DNA of 62,844 nt, from NCBI GenBank assembly GCA_017541265.1, contig JAFXZK010000091.1:1-62844 (forward strand). Reading direction: 5' to 3'. The position numbers and the translations under genes are program-made. Under the pieces are notes generated by a model. The model made no database searches, was not told the origin of the DNA, and saw only the letters and a program-made list of their open reading frames with translations. Of the stretch, positions 53,632-61,897 are shown one piece after another; the stretch's first letter is position 1, and the number at the start of each line of letters is the position of its first letter. This DNA comes from Bacteroidaceae bacterium. Its GTDB lineage: Bacteria > Bacteroidota > Bacteroidia > Bacteroidales > Bacteroidaceae.

Positions 53632-55020
53632 ATGGAACTCATCTATCTTTTATATCTCATCATCGGCATCGCCTTGGGAGCGGTTGCTGTGTATTTCGCG
53701 ATGCGGTCGCAGGTGCAGGCGGCAAAGGAAAGGACAAGCCTTGCAGAACAGCAGAAACAGCAGGAAGGAGACTCGCTTCGGCAGCAGATGCGCGAACAGC
53801 AGGAGACATTCCGCCAGCAGATGCAGGCGCAGCAAGAAGCCCAGCAACAGCAGGTGCGTGAGCAACGGGAGTCCCTTCAACAGCAAATGCGTTCGCAGCA
53901 GGAAGCCCAGCAACAGCAGATGGCGCAGCAGATGGCACTCCTGCGCGAACAGATGAGTACCACTTCCGAGCGCGTCCTCAAGGAGCGTGCCGAGGAACTC
54001 TCTGCTGTCAACAGCGAACAGCTCTCGAAGATACTTTCTCCGCTTCAACAGAACCTTCAGCTCATGCGCTCCCAGACGGAGAAGATGCAGAAGGACCACG
54101 ACGACTCCCTGCGCGAACTGAAGGCCGCCATACAGACAAACATGGAGCGCGAACGGGCGATGGGTGAGCAGACGGAACGCTTGGCGCAGGCACTCACGGG
54201 GCAGAACAAGGTGCAGGGCAACTTCGGCGAACTCAAGCTGAGCCAGATACTGGAGCAGATGGAGTTGGAGCGCGGCTTGCAGTACGACACGCAGGAGACG
54301 ATGCGAGACGCTCAAGGCCGTCCCATCACAAGCGAGGAAGGCCGCCGCATGATTCCCGATGCCGTGCTGCACTTCCCCGACGGTCGCGACGTCATCATCG
54401 ACAGCAAGATGTCCTTCACCGCCTTCGTCGATTACATGAACGCCGAGGACGAAGCGACCAGGAACGAGGCCCTTCGCCGCCACCTCGCCAGCATGAGGCA
54501 GCACGTCCGCGAACTGGCACAGAAGCAGTACTTCCGCTATGCCAAGAGCGACAAGGGCCGCCTCGACTTCGTGCTGATGTACGTCTTCCAGGAGAGCGCC
54601 CTGCAACTTGCTTTGCAAAGCGATACGACGCTCTGGAAGGAAGCCTACGACCAAGGCGTCATCATTTCCGGCAGCCAGTCACTCTACATGACCTTGCGCG
54701 TGCTCGAACTCACCTGGAAGCAGACGCGCCAGGTGGAGAACCAGGAGAAGATGATGCAGTGCGCCAACACCCTTGTTGAGCGTGTCCAGCTCTTTGCCGA
54801 ACGCTTCGAGCGCGTCGGCGACCTCCTCGACAAGACCCGCCGCGGGTTCGACGACCTCACCGTCGTCACCGCCCCCTCCGGCCCCAGCATCACCACCGCC
54901 GCCCGCAACCTCCTCAAATTCGGCGCCCAAGAGAACAAAAAGAAGAAATCCCTCAACTCGCCGTCCATGCTCGACAACACAGAAGACAACAACACGCCAG
55001 AGCTGCCTTTGGAAGAGTGA
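53632..55020 (+). CDS. rmuC: RmuC family DNA recombination protein
   Basis: A 462-residue protein: N-terminal membrane anchor (MELIYLLYLIIGIALGAVAV), a long coiled coil (about 25-185) whose first part is an extremely Gln-rich repeat of about 18 residues (QAQQEAQQQQVREQRESLQQ and similar), and the RmuC endonuclease-like core (GNFGELKLSQILEQMELERG, PDAVLHFPDGRDVIIDSKMS, LMYVFQESALQLAL). RmuC limits recombination at inverted repeats. The upstream leader holds repeated TTTTTACC words. A well-conserved housekeeping gene, not part of the defence genes. Confidence 0.92.
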   Translation: MELIYLLYLIIGIALGAVAVYFAMRSQVQAAKERTSLAEQQKQQEGDSLRQQMREQQETFRQQMQAQQEAQQQQVREQRESLQQQMRSQQEAQQQQMAQQMALLREQMSTTSERVLKERAEELSAVNSEQLSKILSPLQQNLQLMRSQTEKMQKDHDDSLRELKAAIQTNMERERAMGEQTERLAQALTGQNKVQGNFGELKLSQILEQMELERGLQYDTQETMRDAQGRPITSEEGRRMIPDAVLHFPDGRDVIIDSKMSFTAFVDYMNAEDEATRNEALRRHLASMRQHVRELAQKQYFRYAKSDKGRLDFVLMYVFQESALQLALQSDTTLWKEAYDQGVIISGSQSLYMTLRVLELTWKQTRQVENQEKMMQCANTLVERVQLFAERFERVGDLLDKTRRGFDDLTVVTAPSGPSITTAARNLLKFGAQENKKKKSLNSPSMLDNTEDNNTPELPLEE

Positions 55021-55307
55021 TGCAAAACAATCTTCCACGTATCATCCGCAGACGTCACACATCTCATTGACAAACTACTCTAAAGTAAATCGCAAACGAC
55101 ACGAGAGAAAAATCGCATATTACTCTTGAATAAATTACAAACTACTCGTGCGTCGATTGGAGACACCCCAATACGGGAAAGCAACAAAAATGAGATTTTC
55201 GGCATTTTCTTATGTTTGAACAGCGAGATTTTCGGCAAAAGCAGGCAACTTTGTGAGATTTTCGGCATTTTCCTTTGTTTGAATAGTGAGGTTTCGGCAA
55301 AAACATG
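55021..55307. repeat. AGATTTTCGGC tandem repeats upstream of the DUF4143 ATPase
   Basis: GAGATTTTCGGCATTTTC with TTTGTTTGAAnAGnGAG recurs two to three times between 55192 and 55305, with a fragment GAGATTTTCGGCAAAAG between, roughly 38 to 78 bases apart. No gene is credible; a TATCTTTG -7 box at 55308-55315 ends the array. Confidence 0.6.
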
Positions 55308-55348
55308 TATCTTTGCCGCAAAGAAATACGAAACCAAACTTTAAGGAA

Positions 55349-56689
55349 ATGGGAGAAAGAATCTTTAAGCGTAAACTGTACGACAAGATGCTTCGATGGA
55401 AGCAGGAACGGCAGGGCAGTACTGCGCTGCTCATCAAGGGAGCCAGACGTGTAGGAAAATCCACGCTTGCTGAGGAATTTGCCAAGCATGAATACGAGTC
55501 GTATCTCCTCATTGACTTTACAGAAACATCCAAGGAAGTAAGGAACTTGTTCGACGACATATCAAACCTTGACGATTTGCTCTTCCAGTTGCAATTCCGT
55601 TTCCAGAAAAGGCTCACGCCCCGAAAGTCTGTCATCATCTTTGATGAAGTGCAGAACTGCCCGATGGCACGGCAGGCAATCAAGAAACTGGTGAAAGACG
55701 GACGCTATGACTATATCGAAACAGGCTCTCTAATCTCCATCAAGAAGCACACACAGGGCATCCGCATCCCAAGCGAGGAAACGCGACTGACACTTTATCC
55801 AATGGACTACGAAGAGTTCAAATGGGCTTTGGGCGATGAGGTCACAATACCGATGTTGCGTGAGGCTTTTGATACCAGACGGCATTTTGGCGATGCCTTG
55901 ACAAGGAAGCTACAGCGCGATTTCAGGCTTTACATGCTGATAGGTGGTATGCCGCAGGCTGTGAGTGCATATCTTGATGCCAATAACCTAAGTGTCGTGG
56001 ATGACGTGAAGAGGGAAATCATAGAACTCTATGCCGATGACTTCCGAAAGATTGACCCGACGGGAAAAGCAACAAGGATGTTCTATGCAATACCCGGACA
56101 ACTTGGCAAGAACGCTTCGAGATACCAGATTTCGAGTGTCATTGAGCAAGGAAGACAAGAACGGCTGGACGAACTGGTACAGGACATGGAGGATTCGCAG
56201 GTCGTGCTTCTGTCTCATCATGCCAACGACCCTAATGTGGGGATGTCGCTGCACGCGGACTCCAACAGATACAAGATGTTCCTGAACGATACAGGACTGT
56301 TCGTCACACTCGCCTTCAGAGACAAAGACATCACAGAGAACGTCATCTACCAAAAACTGCTAACCGACAAGCTGTCGGCAGACCTCGGCTATGTCTATGA
56401 GAACGTTGTGGCACAGATGCTGAAGGCTGCCGGCAATGAACTCTATTATCACACCTGGCCCACGGAAAGCGGCAAGCACAACTACGAGATAGACTTCCTG
56501 CTTTCGCGAGGAAGCAAGATATGTCCGATAGAGGTCAAGTCCTCCGGGTACAAAAGCCATGCCTCGCTCGATGCCTTCTTCAGAAAGTTCCCTGACAGAA
56601 TCTCACACCGCTACCTTGTATATACTAAGGACATGAGAAAAGACGCAGACATACAGATGGTGCCTGTCTTCCTAACAATGTTCCTCTAA
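55349..56689 (+). CDS. AAA_14/DUF4143 ATPase
   Basis: A 446-residue protein starting MGERIFKRKLYDKMLRWKQE. It has Walker A IKGARRVGKST, Walker B SVIIFDEVQNCP, sensor ETGSLISIK and the YPMDYEEFKWAL segment of AAA_14 proteins, then the C-terminal DUF4143 domain with a PD-(D/E)XK-like core (YEIDFLLSRGSKICPIEVKS). These proteins are abundant in gut Bacteroidales, are often laterally transferred, and have no settled function. The promoter lies at 55308; the gene stands alone. Confidence 0.88.
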   Translation: MGERIFKRKLYDKMLRWKQERQGSTALLIKGARRVGKSTLAEEFAKHEYESYLLIDFTETSKEVRNLFDDISNLDDLLFQLQFRFQKRLTPRKSVIIFDEVQNCPMARQAIKKLVKDGRYDYIETGSLISIKKHTQGIRIPSEETRLTLYPMDYEEFKWALGDEVTIPMLREAFDTRRHFGDALTRKLQRDFRLYMLIGGMPQAVSAYLDANNLSVVDDVKREIIELYADDFRKIDPTGKATRMFYAIPGQLGKNASRYQISSVIEQGRQERLDELVQDMEDSQVVLLSHHANDPNVGMSLHADSNRYKMFLNDTGLFVTLAFRDKDITENVIYQKLLTDKLSADLGYVYENVVAQMLKAAGNELYYHTWPTESGKHNYEIDFLLSRGSKICPIEVKSSGYKSHASLDAFFRKFPDRISHRYLVYTKDMRKDADIQMVPVFLTMFL

Positions 56690-57395
56690 CTCTTAAAATA
56701 AAAATTTTGCATTTATCTATTCACCTATTCACTTTTCTGTGTTAAGCCATTGTAGATAAGATGTATAGATAGGTGAATAGATGGATGAAGTCTTCGCTTG
56801 GCTATTCACCTTGCATTGATTGTCCAAAAACACCTTTTTCTGCACCTAACAAAAGCCAGGAAAGGTCTTCAATCAATGGAGTTTGATTCTGTTTCACATG
56901 CTGAAACGATTTGTTTCACATGTGAAACACTTTGTTTCAACGAGTGAAACAGTTTGCTTCAGCATTAACTTTTCATCGTGAACACAGTGTATTTCAATTG
57001 ATAAGCTACGCTGCGAACGCTATCACATCATGTTTTCATCCACAAAAGTGAATAGCTGTATGCAAAAGCGAACTCTCTATTCACCTTGTTACTTTTTGAA
57101 TTTCATAATGTTATTTGCAAAAGTGAATAGGTGAATAGGTAAATCACTAATCTTTCGTAAAGAAAACTTTCATGTTGACATTCGTCGAGTTTTACTTCCG
57201 AAAAAGGTTTTGTTCATTATGTATTCATAAGGATGTCCAACTTTATGCGACAGCAGAGGGGACATTAAAAGAGGGAGAGAATAGGGATTTATGAAGGAGG
57301 CTTTCAAAAAGAGGAAATAATTATTCTTTCCTCTTAAAGGCAATAGATTACTGATATTTTTCCTTCAAAAGCTTTTGATGTATTCCTTTTCTTTG
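56690..57395. other. Long gene-free stretch with 22-base repeats
   Basis: About 700 bases without a gene. Words such as TTCACCTATTCACTTT and GTGAATAGNTGNAT recur on both strands. The region 56890-56955 is listed separately as array 7. The segment is AT-rich and probably the decayed edge of the mobile defence region. Confidence 0.5.
56890..56955. repeat. 22-base-period tandem repeat, array 7
   Basis: Three exact 22-base units (56890, 56912, 56934), each a GTTTCA...TGAAAC palindrome (for example GTTTCACATGTGAAAC). Confidence 0.8.
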
Positions 57396-57403
57396 TACCT
57401 TTG
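57374..57403 (+). promoter_or_regulatory. Promoter of the lost type IIG gene, now in front of the three-gene operon
   Basis: TTTG (57374-57377), 18-base spacer, TACCTTTG (57396-57403), 19 bases before the ATG of the 35-codon remnant. Confidence 0.65.
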
Positions 57404-57421
57404 TAGGCAAATACATCTCCT

Positions 57422-57529
57422 ATGCTATTCCAAAAGGACATCATCAAGAAGCACCTCACCACCCTGCCCGCTGAACAAACAGCTGGTGAGAAAGCGTATG
57501 CCAACGTGCCTGACAAAAAAGTTATGTAA
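57422..57529 (+). pseudogene. N-terminal remnant of a type IIG (Eco57I-like) restriction-modification gene
   Basis: ATG 57422 to TAA encodes MLFQKDIIKKHLTTLPAEQT and ends AYANVPDKKVM. The beginning matches, from memory, the N-terminus of the long Eco57I-like methyltransferase/nuclease fusions of Bacteroidales. The rest, normally about 1,000 residues, is missing, and after 35 codons the sequence runs into the three-gene operon, whose first ATG is 16 bases downstream. So the promoter and leader of one defence gene appear to drive another. Confidence 0.5.
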
Positions 57530-57544
57530 TTAATCTCTATATAT

Positions 57545-58066
57545 ATGATTGAACGTGAAATAAGTGAAAGATATTTTTTTAACTTGCATGACTTTAACGA
57601 AAAAGGACGAAGACGCAAAGATGGACTTTCATTTCGAGATGTTGTGCGCGAATTTGAAAGAGACTTCCACGCACGGCACTCGACGGAGTATGCCTTGAAT
57701 TTCTATGGCAATTCCAAAACAATGAGACTTTTGGAAAAGTCTTGCGATGCTGCACCATTTCTTACATATGGAATGGACTTGACTCAAGGAACGGCTTTTG
57801 ATGCAGAACATGACCCTTATATTAACCACGAAATAGATAAACGCAGTAAGAATATATATGTTTATGGTATAGACTCTGCATTTATGACAGAGTTTGACAA
57901 AGATGGTTACCCCATACTTGATGAAGATGGTGACATTTTTCCACTAACGCTTCTTATAGACAAAACGATGAGAGACAATGAGGTCAGGCTGGCAGTTCCC
58001 ACACTTGACGATGGCGATGAAACAGAGGATGTAACTATAGATGTACCACATTTTGAATATGCATGA
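57545..58066 (+). CDS. Unrecognised 173-residue protein, first gene of candidate defence operon
   Basis: Begins MIEREISERYFFNLHDFNEK. I recognise no family. The N-terminal half is basic and helical (GRRRKDGLSFRDVVREFERD), the middle carries short aromatic strands (YALNFYGNSKTMRLLEK), and the C-terminal half is acidic (FDKDGYPILDEDGDIFPL, TLDDGDETEDVTIDV) with little hydrophobic core, perhaps an interaction or DNA-mimic-like surface. No membrane segment, no signal peptide. Its stop overlaps the next ATG by 4 bases (ATGATG), so the next protein is translated with it. Marked AT-richness compared with the flanks. Confidence 0.6.
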   Translation: MIEREISERYFFNLHDFNEKGRRRKDGLSFRDVVREFERDFHARHSTEYALNFYGNSKTMRLLEKSCDAAPFLTYGMDLTQGTAFDAEHDPYINHEIDKRSKNIYVYGIDSAFMTEFDKDGYPILDEDGDIFPLTLLIDKTMRDNEVRLAVPTLDDGDETEDVTIDVPHFEYA

Positions 58067-59319
58067 TGGAAACAAAGGAAAAGAATAAGCAGTGGCACTT
58101 GATTCGCAATGATAACGGCGAATGGATAAGCGACGAATACGCCGTGCTCCTCACTCCATTGGAGGCAACCATACTAAAAGTATTGGCGGTCAAGCAAAGG
58201 AAAAAACTAAGCATTCAACACGGAGAAGATGGCCTACTTTGGTGCTATAAGCATGAATATGAATCTATTGATATGAGTACTCCTCCGCCCGTTGAACACA
58301 AACTGAAAATAAAGAAAAGCTATCAGTATAGTGACAAAGTTAAAGAGTATCTACAAAAATTAGAACAGGAAATATTAAATGAAAAACAAGACATGAAAGA
58401 CAGAACTGATGATTTCGATATCATAAAGGAGATGTTAAATCAGAAAACTGGTGTTTCTGATTTACCTCAAGACTATAATTACAAATTTGAAAAACAAAAA
58501 AAGACCTTGGTGATAAAGCTTTCGGAAAAGGGTTTGAAGGCTAATATGCAAGATAATGGAAGTGCTTTTGAGAGTTGGGCAATTATATTAAAATTTTATT
58601 TGAGTGATGTTATAACTACTGTCACCATTGATTGGGAGGATTTACACTACGATGATGGGGTTAATCTCCATTTTAACAGATTTGTTTATCGTCTCACAAA
58701 ATTTATTCAAACATATGAATGGGCATCCGCAGCACGCCCCATCCCCCCAATACCTTCTGTACTCGTATGCAACTTCCCCATTGGAGGTGCTGCTAAATAT
58801 GATAAACATAGTGAAGGAAGCGAAGGTTGGATAGAATGCAAGTATGTTGAGAAGTATAGATATGATTATGAAGTAATGGATCATCAATTGCCAGTAGGAA
58901 TATTTTACAATAAGGTAAGTCGTGATACCCATTACACAACGGGACAGAAAAGTGCTATAGACATCTGGGCAATTAGGAATCAAGAACTCTTTATTTTTGA
59001 ACTAAAAAAACCAAACAATAAAGTTTTAGGTGTCATATCAGAGTTGATGTTCTACACAAATATTCTACAAGATATTTTGTCTCACAGGATACAATATCGG
59101 CTTGACACAAAAATGCAAGTTGCAATAGAAAACAATTTTAGAGGGTTTGGTGATTTATATCGGTTATATAAAAGTGGGAATATCCAGAACATTAATGCTA
59201 TCATTCTTTCTCAAAATGTACATCCATTGATTCAATTACCTCTCCTTGACTTTATCAATGATTCTGCTCGCCTAAAATATTGTCGGATTAGATATTCTAT
59301 GCAAAAAGTTGAACTATAA
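58063..59319 (+). CDS. Putative PD-(D/E)XK nuclease, second gene of candidate defence operon
   Basis: A 418-residue cytoplasmic protein with no family I can name. Residues 1-70 form a small alpha/beta domain (QWHLIRNDNGEWISDEYAVL), about 85-130 a coiled coil, about 150-240 mixed. Near the C-terminus AIDIWAIRNQELFIFELKKP places D300 and E313-L-K315 in the D-x(n)-ExK arrangement of PD-(D/E)XK nucleases, followed by a conserved-looking helix (SELMFYTNILQDIL), as in restriction-like and DUF4143-type nucleases. It overlaps the first gene and runs into the beta-CASP gene. A nuclease role is inference. Confidence 0.6.
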   Translation: MMETKEKNKQWHLIRNDNGEWISDEYAVLLTPLEATILKVLAVKQRKKLSIQHGEDGLLWCYKHEYESIDMSTPPPVEHKLKIKKSYQYSDKVKEYLQKLEQEILNEKQDMKDRTDDFDIIKEMLNQKTGVSDLPQDYNYKFEKQKKTLVIKLSEKGLKANMQDNGSAFESWAIILKFYLSDVITTVTIDWEDLHYDDGVNLHFNRFVYRLTKFIQTYEWASAARPIPPIPSVLVCNFPIGGAAKYDKHSEGSEGWIECKYVEKYRYDYEVMDHQLPVGIFYNKVSRDTHYTTGQKSAIDIWAIRNQELFIFELKKPNNKVLGVISELMFYTNILQDILSHRIQYRLDTKMQVAIENNFRGFGDLYRLYKSGNIQNINAIILSQNVHPLIQLPLLDFINDSARLKYCRIRYSMQKVEL

Positions 59320-59329
59320 TCTAAAGCAC

Positions 59330-60598
59330 ATGAAGATTACCATTCATCGCGGAGCCAATCAGATTGGAGGCTGTATTACGGAAATTGCCACCGATGGAGC
59401 AAAGGTCTTTATCGACTTCGGCTGCAATCTGCCTGGTTCAAAGAAGGAAGAACTAACAGCCAAGGAGGTGGATGAAATAGCTGGAGATGCTGATGCCATT
59501 TTCTACTCTCATTATCATGGCGACCATGTCGGGCTGCACCACCTTATCCCCGAACATACAGCCCAATACATGGGGGCTGGGGCTATTGATGTCATGCGCT
59601 GCAAGTACGAAACATTGAATGCTCATCAGGATTTCAGCCAGCAGTTGACAGCCATTAAAAGAATGATTCCCTTCAAAGAACGAGAGCGCATTGCCGTAAA
59701 GAACAACATCTTTGTCACTCCCTTCTTTGTCAGTCATTCCGCTTTTGATGCCTATATGTTTCTGATTGAGTGCGAAGGCAAGAGGATTCTTCATACTGGT
59801 GATTTCCGTCGTCACGGGTATCTCGGCAAGGGGCTGTTCCCTACATTGGAAAAATTCATAGGCAAGGTTGACATACTCATCACAGAGGGAACAATGCTTG
59901 GACGGAGCCAAGAACAAGTAGTCACAGAGCATCAGATACAACTAAACACTATTCAAGCCATCAGTGAGCGTAAACATAAACATAAATACGTTTTTGCCCT
60001 CTGTTCCTCTACGGATATTGACCGTCTTGCCTCTTTCCACGCAGCATGCAAAAAGACAGGAAGGCTTTTCCTCGTGGATGCCTATCAACGCCGCGTGCTT
60101 GATGTGTTCTCGGAATATAGCGGTAGCAAAAGTTCACTTTATAAATTTGACAATGTCTTTGAATTGCGTGACCATAAATCTTATCGGATAGAAAAGATAA
60201 CCAATTATCTTCGGGACAAAGGTTTCTTGATGCCTGTGCGGATGAATAGTCTGTGGCTAATAGAGGATATGGTGCAGGTCTTCAATGATGAAGCGCCGTG
60301 GCTACTGTATTCCATGTGGAACGGTTATGCAGAAGAGGGTGGAGAAAATGCCAACGAGAATGTTATCGCTATCCGTCGCCTCTTTGAAAACCACATCCTC
60401 GATGGTGTAGAAAAAGGCTTCCATACAAGCGGTCATGCAGATATTGCAACTCTTCGTGAAGTTTGCCAGGCAGTAAGCCCGTCAATTGGTGTGATACCTA
60501 TTCACAAAGATGTTGGGATGAAATACGAATCACAAACCCATCGGGTGTTTAACGAAGGAATCTTTACAATATCAGGAATTGAAATAGATGTCCATTAA
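59330..60598 (+). CDS. Beta-CASP metallo-beta-lactamase-fold nuclease (RNase J-like), third gene of operon
   Basis: A 422-residue protein starting MKITIHRGANQIGGCITEIA. Metal motif H61-Y-H63-G-D65-H66 in FYSHYHGDHVGLHH, third ligand region FFVSHSAFDAYMFLIE, HTGDFRRHG and the beta-CASP closing motif HTSGHADIATLREV followed by IGVIPIHKD, as in RNase J and CPSF-73-type RNases. It lacks the C-terminal dimerisation domain of RNase J, so it is a short version. The frame extends to 59309 (MNYNLKHM), overlapping the previous gene. In this operon it is probably an RNA- or DNA-degrading partner of the PD-(D/E)XK-like protein. Confidence 0.78.
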   Translation: MKITIHRGANQIGGCITEIATDGAKVFIDFGCNLPGSKKEELTAKEVDEIAGDADAIFYSHYHGDHVGLHHLIPEHTAQYMGAGAIDVMRCKYETLNAHQDFSQQLTAIKRMIPFKERERIAVKNNIFVTPFFVSHSAFDAYMFLIECEGKRILHTGDFRRHGYLGKGLFPTLEKFIGKVDILITEGTMLGRSQEQVVTEHQIQLNTIQAISERKHKHKYVFALCSSTDIDRLASFHAACKKTGRLFLVDAYQRRVLDVFSEYSGSKSSLYKFDNVFELRDHKSYRIEKITNYLRDKGFLMPVRMNSLWLIEDMVQVFNDEAPWLLYSMWNGYAEEGGENANENVIAIRRLFENHILDGVEKGFHTSGHADIATLREVCQAVSPSIGVIPIHKDVGMKYESQTHRVFNEGIFTISGIEIDVH

Positions 60599-60683
60599 AA
60601 TAAGGTGGCAGACATTCTAAGGTAACATGTTTCATAATAATGTAAAGAAAAGTAATAGCAACAGCCACAAGACTATACAATTT

Positions 60684-60791
60684 ATGAAAAACAATAAAGG
60701 ACAAATCTATTATATCAGACTACCGATGGTGAGTCGCACATTGAAGTCGTTGCAAATTTGCAACAATCAGTCGATGCCACGTCATAAATGA
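60684..60791 (+). pseudogene. Decayed 5' fragment of a second rhuM copy
   Basis: From 60684 the DNA follows the start of the intact rhuM at 60831 (ATAAAGGACAAAT, CTATTATATCAGACT, GAGTCGCACATTGA), with a one-base deletion that destroys the frame. It then jumps to a TTGCAAATTTGCAACAA segment like that near 61026, so an internal piece is missing. Only about 100 bases remain. Confidence 0.65.
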
Positions 60792-60804
60792 TAAATAAAA
60801 GTCG

Positions 60805-60842
60805 TACCTTTGCAAACGAAACATGATGATATGGCAAACGAT
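60805..60842 (+). repeat. 34-base direct repeat, left copy (promoter and start of rhuM)
   Basis: CTTTGCAAACGAAACATGAT followed by GATATGGCAAACGA (60809-60842) is identical at 61864-61897, where it starts the DUF1016 gene. It covers part of the -7 box (TACCTTTG 60805-60812), the leader and the first codons. Confidence 0.85.
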
Positions 60843-61853
60843 AAAGGACAAATACTATTATATCAGACTCCAGATGGAGAGTCACGCATTGAGGTGAGGC
60901 TGCAGGATGAGACCGTGTGGCTGAGCCTTGACCAAATGGCAGAGCTGTTTCAGCGCAACAAATCCACCATCTCCCGACACATCAAGAATGTGTTTGAGGA
61001 GGGAGAACTGCAGAAAGAAGCGACAGTTGCAAATTTTGCAACTGTCGTAAATAGAGGAATAAGAGGCGAGGTGGAAGACAGAATCGTTTTCTACAACCTT
61101 GACATGATTATCAGCGTCGGTTATCGCGTGCATTCCTATCGAGGTGTGCAGTTCCGCATGTGGGCGACAAGAGTGCTGAAGGAATACATCGTGAAAGGCT
61201 TTGCTCTGAACGACGACCTGCTGAAACGCGCTGGCGGTGGCAATTACTTCAACGAGTTGTTAGCCCGCATCCGTGACATACGTTCTTCAGAAAAGGTGTT
61301 CTACAGGAAGGTGCTCGAAATCTACGCCCTCAGCATCGACTATGACCCTCGCGTAGAAATGACACAGGAGTTCTTCAAGACGGTGCAGAACAAGATGCAC
61401 TATTCCGTGCATGGGCATACAGCGGCTGAGATTATCTACGAAAGGGCTGATGCACAGAAGGACTTCATGGGGCTGACCACCTGGACAGGCGCGATGCCCA
61501 AGAGAACTGACGCGGAGATAGCGAAGAACTATCTGTCGCAGGAAGAGGTTACGACGCTTAATCGTATCGTCAGCCTGTATCTCGATTTCGCCGAATTACA
61601 GGCGGAGGAGCATCGCCCGATGTATATGAAGGATTGGATTGCCATCCTTGATGACTTCCTGCTCATCTCTCGAAAAGACATCTTGACCCATGCAGGACGT
61701 GTCTCTGCACAATTGGCAAAAGCGAAAGCAGATGCAGAGTACGACAAGTTCAAAGAAAGGACAAAGAATGAACTGTCGGCTGTCGAAATTCACTTTCTTG
61801 AGCAGTTTGAAAGGGAGCAGAAGAAACTGACTGAGAAAAAGGACAAAAGATAA
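60831..61853 (+). CDS. RhuM family protein
   Basis: A 340-residue protein starting MANDKGQILLYQTPDGESRI. The N-terminal half has a helix-turn-helix-like region (VWLSLDQMAELFQRNKSTIS, HIKNVFEEGEL) and the family blocks GIRGEVEDRIVFYNLDMIIS, VGYRVHSYRGVQFRMWATRV and FALNDDLLKRAGGG. A C-terminal Fic/Doc-like region (HYSVHGHTAAEIIYERADAQ, KDFMGLTTWTG) follows. RhuM (named from Salmonella virulence) is common in restriction-modification and defence loci; its reaction is not settled. It sits between a decayed copy of itself and the DUF1016 nuclease and shares their promoter-start sequence. Confidence 0.88.
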   Translation: MANDKGQILLYQTPDGESRIEVRLQDETVWLSLDQMAELFQRNKSTISRHIKNVFEEGELQKEATVANFATVVNRGIRGEVEDRIVFYNLDMIISVGYRVHSYRGVQFRMWATRVLKEYIVKGFALNDDLLKRAGGGNYFNELLARIRDIRSSEKVFYRKVLEIYALSIDYDPRVEMTQEFFKTVQNKMHYSVHGHTAAEIIYERADAQKDFMGLTTWTGAMPKRTDAEIAKNYLSQEEVTTLNRIVSLYLDFAELQAEEHRPMYMKDWIAILDDFLLISRKDILTHAGRVSAQLAKAKADAEYDKFKERTKNELSAVEIHFLEQFEREQKKLTEKKDKR

Positions 61854-61863
61854 TAGTTGTATC

Positions 61864-61897
61864 TTTGCAAACGAAACATGATGATATGGCAAACGAA
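61864..61897 (+). repeat. 34-base direct repeat, right copy (promoter and start of DUF1016)
   Basis: Identical to 60809-60842. The -7 box TATCTTTG is at 61860-61867. Confidence 0.85.

Noticed and set aside
57334-57618. 94-residue minus-strand ORF over the start of the three-gene operon.
   Set aside because: It is antisense to a promoter and two sense starts and has no recognisable domain.
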